DNA of 64,000 bases. Source: SSC3 sp963769585. Lineage in GTDB: Bacteria > Actinomycetota > Actinomycetes > Propionibacteriales > Nocardioidaceae. Made by a program: the position numbers and the translations under genes. Below the pieces are notes generated by a model, which was not told where the DNA came from, searched no databases, and saw only the letters and a program-made list of their open reading frames with translations. The stretch covers positions 124,001 through 188,000 of the forward strand of contig CAVYMJ010000006.1 of the NCBI GenBank assembly GCA_963769585.1. The letters are read 5' to 3'. This document shows positions 26,576 through 34,951 of the stretch, one piece after another (positions within the stretch are counted from its first letter, which is position 1; the number at the start of each line of letters is the position of its first letter).

Positions 26576-26892
26576 GCGGGTACGTCGCCTCTGGCTTGGG
26601 GGTGGGCGCCACAACGGCGCCGCCCGAGTCTACCGAGCGCCGGGCGTCTGCAACGAATCGTGCGCAGGGCGAGCGGCCTGGTCGCAAAGTAAAAAGTTGG
26701 TCGAATGACCAACTCTGGGTTGACTCGATGTGACGCACATCGCATCGTTGGGTTCGGAGAGGGAGATACCGGTTCCAAGCCTGGGAGAGGGTGAGGTGCC
26801 GGGAGACCGCAGGTTCTGGGTTCTGGGAGGGACGCACCACCGCGACTCCGCGATGCCGCTGGCCGCACGGAAGGCCGGCGGCTTCGTCGTCC
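26576..26892. other. Intergenic region upstream of typA
   Basis: About 315 bases between the typA start and the end of the TetR gene. It holds the inverted repeat AGTTGGTCGAATGACCAACT at 26695-26714 (8-bp perfect arms, 4-base centre), about 120 bases upstream of the typA start. No gene was recognised. Confidence 0.5.
26695..26714. promoter_or_regulatory. Palindromic operator candidate
   Basis: AGTTGGTC and GACCAACT form perfect 8-bp arms around GAAT. Size and symmetry fit a TetR-type operator. It lies between the downstream end of the tetR gene and the start of typA, so it could control typA or a transcript of the intergenic region. Confidence 0.4.
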
Positions 26893-27486
26893 TCAGCCGA
26901 CGGGGCGGGCCAGGCTGGCCAGGTGCTGCCCGCACGTCTCCAGCACGCTACTGGCCGCCTCCGCGTCCCCGTCCACGAGCCACTGGAACGTCACGCCCTC
27001 GATGACGGCCAGCAGGTATCGCGAGACGGTGTCCAGCGGGATCAGCCACTCATGGCGGGTCAGCTCGGTCACGCCGGCCAGGAAGCGCTTGTTCAGCTCG
27101 TAGTAGTGGTCGTACTGCCGTTGGGCGGCGCTCGGGGTTGTCCGCAGAGCGTGCTGGGTGAGCTCGTAGGTGAGCTGGTGCGGGCCGCGGTCCTTGACCA
27201 CGTGGGCCCAGTACGCCTGCAGGCCGTCGATCAGGATCTGCTCGAAGGTCTCATCGCCGTTGAGGACGGGAACGACGGCGTCGAAGCTAGTCTCGTTGAT
27301 TGTTGCCATCACCTGCTCGAAGAGCTCTTCTTTGGAGCGGAAGCAGTAGTGGAAGACCCCGAGCGGCATGTCGGCCTCGGCGACGATGCTGCGGGTCGTG
27401 GTGTTGGCGACGCCATCTCGAGTCATCACCCTGATGGCAGCCTGCACCAGAAGCTCTCGGCGCTCGCCCGCCGACATTCGTGCCAC
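26893..27486 (-). CDS. TetR/AcrR family transcriptional regulator
   Basis: 197 residues. The N-terminal helix-turn-helix is clear: RRELLVQAAIRVMTRDG, then NTTTRSIVAEADMPLGVFHYCFRSKEELFEQVM, the standard TetR recognition pattern (residues about 10-58). The C-terminal ligand-binding domain is unremarkable and does not reveal the ligand. An alternative ATG start lies at 27477. It is isolated between typA and the racemase gene, both on the same strand. It could act on the ACTATnnnCAT operators of the island 2.3 kb away, but nothing in the sequence proves this. Confidence 0.88.
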   Translation of the reverse strand: MARMSAGERRELLVQAAIRVMTRDGVANTTTRSIVAEADMPLGVFHYCFRSKEELFEQVMATINETSFDAVVPVLNGDETFEQILIDGLQAYWAHVVKDRGPHQLTYELTQHALRTTPSAAQRQYDHYYELNKRFLAGVTELTRHEWLIPLDTVSRYLLAVIEGVTFQWLVDGDAEAASSVLETCGQHLASLARPVG

Positions 27487-27600
27487 AGCTGATCAGCCTC
27501 CCAGTGCAACCCCCCTGCGCTCTCACAGGCTGTCCTTGGGCGACAGTCCAAGTCAAGTGACCAGTTGAAGATGGTCGTACCTGGCTGGGCCAGTCGAAGG

Positions 27601-28290
27601 TCAGGCCAGAGCGCGGTCCAGGGCCGCCTCGACGTGCAGCGTGGTGCACGGGAAGACCGGGATCTCCGAGTCGGCCTGCTTGACCAACAGCTCGAGCTCG
27701 GTGCAGCCGAGGATGACGCCCTGTGCGCCCGCGTCCCACAGGTCCTGGACGAGGGAGACGACGAACCGGCGCGACGAGTCGAGAACACGACCGTGAACCA
27801 GCTCCTCGTAGATGATCCGGTTGATCTCCTCGTGGTGCCGCGGGTCCGGGACGACGACCTTCAGGTCGTGTGACTCCAGGCGCTCGGTGAAGAACCTCCG
27901 GGTCATGGTGAACGACGTGCCGACCAGAGCGACGCTGGACAGGCCCTGGCTCTGGACCTGCCTGGCGACCACGTCACCCAGGTGCAGCAGGGGTATGCCG
28001 ATAGCGGCCTCGACCTGCTCGGCGACCCGGTGGAACGCGGTGGTGCACAGCAGCAGGAAGTCGGCGCCGGCAGCCTCCACACCCTGAGCGGCCTTGGACA
28101 GGATCGCCGCGACGTCTTCCCAGCGCTCGTCGACCTGCAGCGCGGTCAGCTCCGAGAACTCCACCGAGCTCAGCACGCACTGCGCCGAGTGGAGCCCGCC
28201 CAGGCGGTCCTCCACGCCTTGGTTGAGCAGCTGGTAGTAGACCAGGCTGCTCTCCCAGCTCATCCCCCCGACAAGTCCGATGGTCTGCAC
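27601..28290 (-). CDS. Aspartate/glutamate racemase family protein
   Basis: 229 residues from the GTG at 28290. IGLVGGMSWESSLVYYQLLN opens the fold. LLLCTTAFHRVAEQV carries the first catalytic cysteine (about residue 85) and GVILGCTELELLV the second (about 194), the two-base mechanism of cofactor-independent amino acid racemases. The WESS..YY pattern is closer to aspartate racemases than to MurI glutamate racemases, and the context does not point to peptidoglycan synthesis. A longer ATG start at 28359 is less likely because the added residues are poorly family-like. Confidence 0.83.
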   Translation of the reverse strand: MQTIGLVGGMSWESSLVYYQLLNQGVEDRLGGLHSAQCVLSSVEFSELTALQVDERWEDVAAILSKAAQGVEAAGADFLLLCTTAFHRVAEQVEAAIGIPLLHLGDVVARQVQSQGLSSVALVGTSFTMTRRFFTERLESHDLKVVVPDPRHHEEINRIIYEELVHGRVLDSSRRFVVSLVQDLWDAGAQGVILGCTELELLVKQADSEIPVFPCTTLHVEAALDRALA

Positions 28291-28344
28291 GCAAGGAGTC
28301 TCCCACGGTTTGTTCTGTCGCCAACGGCAGGTACACATGAGCCT

Positions 28345-29631
28345 GTGAGCCGGTGCCACTTCATCCCGCCGTACCTTCTCGAGCGTCTCGCCTTCAACGA
28401 CGTTGACGTCGAGCTTTCACGTTGTGGCCACGCCACCCTCGCGGTCGACGCCGGGCTGCGTTCGCGTCGCGAGCAGGGCGCTGGGCCGGTCACCGGAGGG
28501 GGTGGCTGGAGCGTCTACACCGCCGACAACAGCTCCAGGCTGCCGGGGAGACTGGTCCGCTCGGCGGGCCAGCCGGTCTCGGGAGACGAAGCGGTCGACG
28601 AGGCGTACGCCGGACTGGCAGCAACCCAGGCGCTGCTCGGAGAGGTGTTCGGTCGAGCCTCGTACGACGATGCGGGCGGCCAGGTCGTCGCCTCGGTCCA
28701 CTACGAACGCAACTACGACAACGCCTTCTGGGACGGTCGCCAGCTTGTCTTCGGCGACGGCGACGGGAAGGTCTTCGGCCGATTCACCCGTCCGGTCGAC
28801 GTGCTGGGACACGAGCTCGGGCACGCGGTCACCGAGTACTCAGCCGGCCTGGTCTACCAGGGCCAGCCGGGCGCGCTGAACGAGTCGATCTCCGACGTCT
28901 TCGGAGCCATGGTCAAGCAGCGGCTGCTCGACCAGACCGGCCTCGAGGCCGACTGGCTGATCGGAGAGGGTCTGTTCCTGCCCGGCGTACGGGCGCGGGG
29001 GCTGCGCGACATGCTCAACCCCGGCACGGCGTACGACGACCCGGTCCTGGGCAAGGACCCGCAAGGGGCGTCGATGGCCCAGTACGTCCTGACCCGGGAG
29101 GACAACGGTGGCGTCCATCTGAACTCGGGCATCCCCAACCGCGCCTTCGCGCTGGCTTGCCAGGCCCTGGGTGGTCGGTCCTGGGAGACTGCCGGCCCTG
29201 TCTGGTACGCCGCCCTGACCTCGGGACTGGCGCCGACCACCGACTTCGCAGCTTTTGCCGAGGCGACGGTCGCGGTGGCGCCCGAAGGCGTGGCCGACGT
29301 CGTCCGGCAGGCCTGGGAGACCGTCGGAGTGGGCCGGGACCTGGGGCCTCAGGAGGCGGAGCGTGGTCACGCAGACGTGGTCGCCGTACGCCGCACCGGC
29401 GGCTTCGCCGGGCTGCGCGCCTACGGCGAGGTGCGGCTCGGGTCGGACCCGAGGACCGGCGAGGTGCAGCGACTCCTGGCCAGGATCCATCCCGACGGGG
29501 TCCCCGGCGGCGCGCCCCAGCCGGACCGGTACGTGTACGCCTTCTCGCTGCGGGGCCACGAGGTCGTCGTGCCCGAGCAGCAACTCACCCCGGAGCTGGC
29601 GCGGCTGGCAGCGTTGCTGCTGGAGGAGTAG
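28345..29631 (+). CDS. M4 metalloprotease (protealysin-like) with C-terminal emfourin-like domain
   Basis: 428 residues from the GTG at 28345. There is no signal peptide; the short N-terminal CHFIPPYLLERLA resembles the protealysin-type propeptide. The zinc site is HELGH at 156-160 with Glu180 in GALNESISD; His258 in GGVHLNSGI is the transition-state histidine. After the M4 domain (to about 335) the segment VVAVRRTGGFAGLRAYGEV and YAFSLRGHEVVVPEQQLTPEL resembles emfourin, the protein inhibitor of protealysin normally encoded by a separate gene. Protease and inhibitor would thus be one chain acting in the cytoplasm or exported by another route. Confidence 0.85.
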   Translation: MSRCHFIPPYLLERLAFNDVDVELSRCGHATLAVDAGLRSRREQGAGPVTGGGGWSVYTADNSSRLPGRLVRSAGQPVSGDEAVDEAYAGLAATQALLGEVFGRASYDDAGGQVVASVHYERNYDNAFWDGRQLVFGDGDGKVFGRFTRPVDVLGHELGHAVTEYSAGLVYQGQPGALNESISDVFGAMVKQRLLDQTGLEADWLIGEGLFLPGVRARGLRDMLNPGTAYDDPVLGKDPQGASMAQYVLTREDNGGVHLNSGIPNRAFALACQALGGRSWETAGPVWYAALTSGLAPTTDFAAFAEATVAVAPEGVADVVRQAWETVGVGRDLGPQEAERGHADVVAVRRTGGFAGLRAYGEVRLGSDPRTGEVQRLLARIHPDGVPGGAPQPDRYVYAFSLRGHEVVVPEQQLTPELARLAALLLEE

Positions 29632-29638
29632 CGGGTTC

Positions 29639-30373
29639 TCAGTCAGCGGTGCGATGGACCTTGTGCTGGGCTGCCTGCGCGCGCGGTCGGATCACCAGCT
29701 CGTCGATGTTCACGTGCGGGGGTCGGGTCGCCATCCACGCGATGGCCTCGGCGACGTCCTCGGCTGTGAGAGGCTCTGCGACGCCGGCGTACACCGAGTC
29801 CGCCTTGGTCCGGTCGCCGTCGAAACGGACCAGGGAGAACTCCTCGGTCCTGACCAAGCCCGGCGCGATCTCGCAGACACGCACGGGCTGGTCGAAGAGC
29901 TCGAGCCGCAGCGTGCGGGTCACCGCAGCGGTGCCGTGCTTGGAGGCGACGTACCCGCCGCCACCTTCGTAGGCGACCCGCCCGGCAGTGGACCCGACGT
30001 TGACGATCACGCCCTCGGCCTGGACCAGAGCAGGCAGGAGCGCCTTGGTGACCTGGACCAGGCCGATCACGTTCACCTCGTACATGCGACGCCACTGGTC
30101 GGCGTCCGACTCGGCGACCGGCGCCATCCCGAACGCGCCTCCGGCGTTGTTGACCAGGACGTCGAGCCGCCGCACTTTCGAGGCCAGCCGCGCGACCTCG
30201 CCGGCGCTGGTGACATCGCACACGACAGGTGTCCCGCCGATCTCGGCAGCCAGTGCGGTGATCCGGTCCTCGCGGCGTGCCACACAGAAGACGTGGAAGC
30301 CGAGCCTGGCCAGCTCCCGCGCCGTGGCGGCCCCGATGCCGCTGCTGGCCCCGGTGACTATCGCTGACTTCAT
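29639..30373 (-). CDS. SDR family oxidoreductase
   Basis: 244 residues, complete. Cofactor loop VTGASSGIGAATAREL at residues 6-21, NNAGGAFG near 90, serine in NVGSTAGR and YVASKHG (Y-V-A-S-K) near 150. The C-terminus DVAEAIAWMATRPPHVNIDELVIRPRAQ matches the YdfG/serine-dehydrogenase-like subgroup of NADP-dependent SDRs. Convergent with the metalloprotease gene, 7 bases apart, so transcription probably terminates in or near this gap. No pathway context. Confidence 0.87.
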   Translation of the reverse strand: MKSAIVTGASSGIGAATARELARLGFHVFCVARREDRITALAAEIGGTPVVCDVTSAGEVARLASKVRRLDVLVNNAGGAFGMAPVAESDADQWRRMYEVNVIGLVQVTKALLPALVQAEGVIVNVGSTAGRVAYEGGGGYVASKHGTAAVTRTLRLELFDQPVRVCEIAPGLVRTEEFSLVRFDGDRTKADSVYAGVAEPLTAEDVAEAIAWMATRPPHVNIDELVIRPRAQAAQHKVHRTAD

Positions 30374-30436
30374 CGGATCTGCCCGTCCTTGGTGTTGTGG
30401 GTTGCGGCCTGCCCCGGAGACGGCAGACTGACAGCC

Positions 30437-30841
30437 ATGCGCACGAGCAAGATAGCCGCCCTCGCCGCCCTGGTCACTGGACTGGTGTGGATCTCCTCCG
30501 GGCTGCTGTCCTGGGGTGAGGTCGGCCTGTCCGCGGACTCCACCCAGGTGTGGTGGGCCGGTGTCGGTGTCTTCGCCCTGACCTCGGCGCTGACCGGGTA
30601 CACCGGGGTCACCAACTCGCCGGTGTGGCTTCGGGTGATCGTCTTCGTCTGCGCCGGAGCCCTCGGTGGCTCCGTGGTCGCCTCCTTCGACACCGACTTG
30701 GACCAGGCGCCGGTCGCGGTCGCCGCGGCCGGGGGTGTGGTGCTGCTGCTCGGGCTGATCGGTCTGCTCGTCGGCTGGGGTCGGCGGCGCTCAGAAGCCG
30801 ACGGGCCGGAACACCGGGGCGGACGTCGAGCAGCACGCTGA
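30437..30841 (+). CDS. Small integral membrane protein, unknown function
   Basis: 134 residues from the ATG at 30437 with four predicted transmembrane segments (about residues 6-25, 40-58, 67-85, 92-112) and a basic C-terminal tail (RRRSEADGPEHRGGRRAAR). Composition and positive-inside tail fit a real membrane protein. No family was recognised. It is divergent from the SDR and precedes the GntR gene. Confidence 0.6.
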   Translation: MRTSKIAALAALVTGLVWISSGLLSWGEVGLSADSTQVWWAGVGVFALTSALTGYTGVTNSPVWLRVIVFVCAGALGGSVVASFDTDLDQAPVAVAAAGGVVLLLGLIGLLVGWGRRRSEADGPEHRGGRRAAR

Positions 30842-30853
30842 TCTGCCTCCTAC

Positions 30854-30864
30854 TGGTAAGACCA
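30854..30864. promoter_or_regulatory. FadR-type operator TGGTAAGACCA
   Basis: TGGT-AAG-ACCA fits the TnGTnnnACnA consensus of the FadR subfamily of GntR regulators and lies 38 bases upstream of the GntR gene at 30902, so autoregulation is likely. Confidence 0.5.
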
Positions 30865-30901
30865 CTTGACCACCGGACCAAGCCTCGCCTAGCCTGCCGG
30901 G

Positions 30902-31624
30902 ATGGGTCTTGAGAAGATCGCGCGCCGCTCGCTCCCCGACGAGGTCTACGGGCAGCTCCTCGGCGAGCTTGTCGGCGGCAGCCTCGCCCCCGGCGCAGCG
31001 CTGCCGAGCGAACGCCAGCTGGCCGAGGTGCTCGGGGTCAGCCGCCCGGCCGTTCGTGAGGCTTTGCAGCGGATGGCTCATACGGGCCTGGTCGACGTCC
31101 GTCAGGGCGGGTCGACCACCGTCGCGGACTTCCGGCGCCTCGGCGGGCTGGACCTCCTTCCGCATCTGCTCCTCCCCGGTGGCGAGCTCGACCTCTCGGT
31201 CGCTCGCAGCATCATGGAGGCCCGTCTGACCCTCGGGCCGAAGGTGGCTGAGCTTGCTGCCGAGCGTGCCTCTGCTGGGGCCGTCGAGGGGATCCGGCAG
31301 GCCGTCGCCCAACTCGGCCGCGACCACGACCCCGTGGGTCGCCAGCGCAGGGCACTGGTGTTCTGGGAGCTGGTCGTCGAGGCCGCCGACTCGATCGCCT
31401 TCCGGCTCATGTTCAACAGCCTGCGCGCGGCGTACGAGCCGGCCCTGGATGCCCTGGCCGTCGTCATGTCCGCTGAGGTCGACCGCATCGAGGCCTTCGA
31501 AGCGCTCGCCGACGCGATCGCCGCCGGTGACCGCGAGCGAGCCCACGCTCTGGCCGACGACCTGCTCGGCTTCGCCACCCGTTCGTTGCTGCACGCACTA
31601 GACCTGCTCGAAGGAGATTCATGA
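30902..31624 (+). CDS. GntR family regulator, FadR subfamily
   Basis: 240 residues. The winged helix at residues about 8-75 is typical: LPDEVYGQLLGELVGG, LPSERQLAEVLGVSRPAVREAL, then the wing LVDVRQGGSTTVADF. The all-helical FCD-type ligand domain follows (ARSIMEARLTLGPKVAELA...). FadR-subfamily regulators respond to acyl-CoA or small carboxylates. The TGA overlaps the ATG of the hydroxylase gene, so the regulator and the lipid-modifying enzyme form one operon, which suggests control of membrane lipid hydroxylation or desaturation. Confidence 0.87.
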   Translation: MGLEKIARRSLPDEVYGQLLGELVGGSLAPGAALPSERQLAEVLGVSRPAVREALQRMAHTGLVDVRQGGSTTVADFRRLGGLDLLPHLLLPGGELDLSVARSIMEARLTLGPKVAELAAERASAGAVEGIRQAVAQLGRDHDPVGRQRRALVFWELVVEAADSIAFRLMFNSLRAAYEPALDALAVVMSAEVDRIEAFEALADAIAAGDRERAHALADDLLGFATRSLLHALDLLEGDS

Positions 31625-32325
31625 GTCCGGAGATCGACCGTCTTGCCCGCGAACGCCTCGCGGCCGACGAAGCCAGCACCGGGTCGCGGCGGCAGAAGGT
31701 GACCCTGGGCTCCGCCTTCAAGGGGTTCTGGAGACATCCAAGCCCGTTCATGATCAGTGCTGTGCTGGTCGCTGCGCTCGTCTGGCGAGTGACTGAAGGT
31801 CAGTGGCGGCTGGGCGACCTGTGGGCTCCGGTCATCCTGGTGGCCCTCTTCCCCGTGATGGAGTGGGTGATCCACGTCTTCATCCTGCACTGGAGGCCGC
31901 GCAAGGTTGCCGGGGTGCTGGTCGACAGCCAGCTCGCCCGAGATCACCGGCGGCACCACGCCGACCCTCGCGACGTGCCGTTGGTCTTCATCCCCTGGCA
32001 GTCCTTGGTCTTGGTGATCCTGGGGTACGCGGCGATCTCGCTGCTGGCCTTCCCTCGGCTCGGCCAGGCCCTGACCTTCATCCTCTCCGTGGCAGTGGTC
32101 GGCATGGTCTACGAGTGGTCGCACTACCTGATCCACAGCGACTACCGGCCCAAGTCGCGGTTGTACAAGGCGATCTGGCGCAACCACCGGCTGCACCACT
32201 ACAAGAACGAGCACTACTGGTTCGGCGTGACCACCAGCGGGACCTCCGACCGGCTCTTCGGGACCCACCCGGACCCGGCAACGGTCGCGTCCTCGCCAAC
32301 CGCCAAGAACCTGCATGGGCTCTGA
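31621..32325 (+). CDS. Sterol desaturase / fatty acid hydroxylase family protein
   Basis: 234 residues with several membrane segments and the diiron histidine clusters of the family: HVFILHW, DHRRHH near residue 103, HYLIHSDYRP near 163 and HRLHHYKNEHYWFG near 182. These integral membrane enzymes hydroxylate or desaturate fatty acyl chains, sterols or carotenoids using O2. ATG overlaps the stop of the GntR gene. No redox partner is encoded nearby. The substrate cannot be told from the sequence; a fatty acyl chain is most likely in an actinomycete. Confidence 0.84.
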   Translation: MSPEIDRLARERLAADEASTGSRRQKVTLGSAFKGFWRHPSPFMISAVLVAALVWRVTEGQWRLGDLWAPVILVALFPVMEWVIHVFILHWRPRKVAGVLVDSQLARDHRRHHADPRDVPLVFIPWQSLVLVILGYAAISLLAFPRLGQALTFILSVAVVGMVYEWSHYLIHSDYRPKSRLYKAIWRNHRLHHYKNEHYWFGVTTSGTSDRLFGTHPDPATVASSPTAKNLHGL

Positions 32326-32358
32326 CTAGCCCGCAGGTGTGCGCAGGCTCACCTTTAC

Positions 32359-32377
32359 TCAGGTAAGGCTTACCTAA
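32359..32377. promoter_or_regulatory. DtxR/IdeR iron box
   Basis: TCAGGTAAGGCTTACCTAA matches the 19-bp iron-box consensus TTAGGTTAGSCTAACCTAA at 16 positions and is a near-perfect palindrome (one arm mismatch). It overlaps TAATAT at 32375-32380, a -10 whose +1 would fall about 3 bases before the ATG at 32390. Iron-loaded repressor would cover the promoter, so the next gene should be expressed when iron is scarce. A second half-site-like AGGCTCACCT lies at 32345-32354. Confidence 0.8.
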
Positions 32378-32389
32378 TATCCTTCTCAG

Positions 32390-34951
32390 ATGAGTGCTCC
32401 GGTCGCCGTCGACGCCACCCCTTTCTGGGCCCGGCTCTCGACGTACGGCGACAGGCCCGCTCTGGTCACGGTGGAGGGAACCGTCAGCTATGCGGCGCTG
32501 GCCCAGCGGGTAGCGGATCTGGTGACCCGGCTGGGGACGACGCGACGCCTGGTGGTGATCGAGGGAAGCAACAGCGTCGAGACGGTCGTGGCCTACCTCG
32601 CGGCGCTCGCTGGCGGACACGTCGCGGCGCTGGTGCCTGCAGCCGATGCGGTCGCGTCGTACGACGCGGACGTGGTGATCGGCGCGAGTGGCCTCACCCA
32701 GCGGCGCACCGGAACTGCGCACGACCTACACCCTGACCTGGCCCTGCTGCTCACGACCAGCGGCTCCACCGGCTCGCCGAAGCTCGTCCGACTGTCGCAC
32801 CGAAACCTCGCCGCGAATGCAGAAGCCATCGCGTCGTACCTGCAGATTCGTCCGAGCGACGTCGCTCCGACCACCTTGCCGTTCCATTACTGCTACGGCC
32901 TCTCGGTGGTCAACAGCCACCTCGCAGTCGGAGCCGCCGTACTCCTGACTGAGCGGTCGGTCACCGACGAGTCGTTCTGGACCGCCTTCCGTGGAGCCGG
33001 CTGCACCACCCTCGCAGGCGTGCCGTTCACCTTCGAGCTGCTCGACCGGGTCGGGTTCGACTCCCTGGACCTGCCGACGCTGCGCTACCTCACCCAAGCA
33101 GGCGGAAGGCTCGACCCCGCAGTGGTACGGCGCTACGCGGGACTCGGCCGGCAGCAGGGGTTCGACCTCTTCGTGATGTACGGCCAGACCGAGGCCACCG
33201 CCCGGATGGCCTACCTGCCGCCCGACCTCGCCCTGACCTGCGGGGAGGCGGTCGGGATCCCCGTCCCCGGCGGTTCCTTCACGGTGGCGCGCGACGGCGA
33301 GCTCGTCTACCGCGGTGAGAACGTGATGCTGGGCTATGCCGAAGGACCCGAAGACCTGGCCCTGGGGCGGGTTGTGGAGACGTTGTACACGGGCGACCTC
33401 GCGAGGCGCCGCCCCGACGGTCTGTATGAGATCACCGGCCGCAAGTCGCGACTGGCCAAAGTCTTCGGTCTGCGCATCGACCTCCAGCGAGTCGAGCAGG
33501 TGCTCGCCGCCGACGGCTTCCTGGTCCACTGTGTCGACGGAGGGGACCGGGTCGTGGTCGCCCTGGACGTGTCAGCCAGGCCGGTCCCTGCTGACCTGGC
33601 CGAGCGGGCGGCCGCCGCCGCCGGTCTGCCCTCAGGCTCGGTGCAGGTTCTGCCGCTGGTCGAGGTCCCCCGGCTGACCAACGGGAAGCCCGACCTCTCC
33701 GCGATCGCGGCGCTGGCTGCCTCGCGGCAGCCGGAGCCGGAGCCCGGCGGTGCCTCCCTGGAGGACCTCCAGGCTCTCTTCGGCAGCGTCCTGCGTCGTG
33801 AGGACGTGACGCCCCAGGACTCGTTCGTCTCGCTCAACGGAGACTCGCTGTCCTACGTCGAGATGTCGATCCGACTCGAGCGAGCGCTCGGGTCACTTCC
33901 CGCCCAGTGGCACGAGGCCCCCATCGCGACCCTGGCGAAGTCGCCAGTACGGCGGCGTCTGGGCCGTTCGGTCGAGACCAACGTCTTGCTCCGCGCGGCC
34001 GCGATCGTGGCCATCGTCGCTTCGCACTCGAACCTGATCACGCTGCTGGGAGGCGCCCACATCCTGGTCGCCCTGGCCGGGTTCAACTTCGCGCGCTTCC
34101 ACCTGACGAGCTCACCTCGGGCCGAGCGGCTGCGCCATCTGGGCGGAAGCATCGCGCGCATCGTGGTCCCCTCGGCACTGTGGCTGAGCTTCGCCGCCCT
34201 CGCGTCCGCGAAGTACGGCCTGCTGAACGTCCTGCTGCTCAACGGGATCCTCGGCACGCGGCAGTGGTCGGAGTCCTGGCATTACTGGTTCATCGAGATG
34301 CTGGTCTACCTGCTGCTGGCGCTGACGATCTTCTTCGCGATCCCTGCGGTCGACCGGCTCGAACGGCGGTGGCCGTTCTGGCTGCCGGTCTGCCTGGCGC
34401 TGCTCGGTCTGCTCACCCGGTACGACGTGGTCACCCTCCTCGGCGGCGACCGCATCCACCGGGCGCACGTGGTGTTCTGGCTCTTCGCGCTGGGGTGGGC
34501 GGCTGCGAAGGCCACCTCGGCGTGGCACCGCTGGCTGGTCAGCGCGATCACAATCGCCACGGTGCCGGGCTTCTTCGAGGGAGCCCTGTCGCGCGACGCG
34601 GTCGTGGTGTCCGGGCTGCTGCTCCTGGTCTGGCTTCGGTCCGCTCGGGTCCCGGCCTGGGTCGCCAGCAGTGCGGGGGTCCTGGCCAGTGCGTCCCTCT
34701 ACATCTACCTGTGCCACTGGCAGGTCTACCCGTACTGGGAGAACACGGCACCGGTGGTCGCCACGACACTCTCGATCACTGCTGGGCTGGCCTTCTGGAT
34801 CGTCGCGAGCCGGGTGGCGCGGGTGCTGCCGGAAATACGCCAGACTCTTGGGGGGTTCCACCTTCGGAGGTATGCCACCCGTGACTCTTGGACCAAGCAG
34901 CCCGCGGCTCAGCCGCGTGGCGATGATCAGCCTGCACACCTCACCGCTTGA
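32390..34951 (+). CDS. Adenylation - carrier - membrane acyltransferase fusion protein
   Basis: 853 residues. Residues 1-440 are an ANL adenylation domain (LLLTTSGSTGSPKLVRLSH near 120, VMYGQTEATARM near 263, GRKSRLAKVFGLRI near 350). Residues about 450-515 are an acyl/peptidyl carrier with the phosphopantetheine serine S486 in LNGDSLSYVEM. Residues about 525-820 are a multi-pass membrane domain resembling acyltransferase-3 (IVASHSNL, GGAHILVALAGFNFARF). The enzyme could load an acid on its own carrier and pass it to an acceptor at the membrane. An iron box overlaps its promoter, which suggests siderophore or iron-limitation lipid chemistry. No NRPS partners are nearby. Confidence 0.82.
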   Translation: MSAPVAVDATPFWARLSTYGDRPALVTVEGTVSYAALAQRVADLVTRLGTTRRLVVIEGSNSVETVVAYLAALAGGHVAALVPAADAVASYDADVVIGASGLTQRRTGTAHDLHPDLALLLTTSGSTGSPKLVRLSHRNLAANAEAIASYLQIRPSDVAPTTLPFHYCYGLSVVNSHLAVGAAVLLTERSVTDESFWTAFRGAGCTTLAGVPFTFELLDRVGFDSLDLPTLRYLTQAGGRLDPAVVRRYAGLGRQQGFDLFVMYGQTEATARMAYLPPDLALTCGEAVGIPVPGGSFTVARDGELVYRGENVMLGYAEGPEDLALGRVVETLYTGDLARRRPDGLYEITGRKSRLAKVFGLRIDLQRVEQVLAADGFLVHCVDGGDRVVVALDVSARPVPADLAERAAAAAGLPSGSVQVLPLVEVPRLTNGKPDLSAIAALAASRQPEPEPGGASLEDLQALFGSVLRREDVTPQDSFVSLNGDSLSYVEMSIRLERALGSLPAQWHEAPIATLAKSPVRRRLGRSVETNVLLRAAAIVAIVASHSNLITLLGGAHILVALAGFNFARFHLTSSPRAERLRHLGGSIARIVVPSALWLSFAALASAKYGLLNVLLLNGILGTRQWSESWHYWFIEMLVYLLLALTIFFAIPAVDRLERRWPFWLPVCLALLGLLTRYDVVTLLGGDRIHRAHVVFWLFALGWAAAKATSAWHRWLVSAITIATVPGFFEGALSRDAVVVSGLLLLVWLRSARVPAWVASSAGVLASASLYIYLCHWQVYPYWENTAPVVATTLSITAGLAFWIVASRVARVLPEIRQTLGGFHLRRYATRDSWTKQPAAQPRGDDQPAHLTA

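Noticed and set aside
25199..26692. Long open frame on the strand opposite typA
   Set aside because: It is a mirror of the strong codon bias of typA; its translation has no family features and typA is certain.
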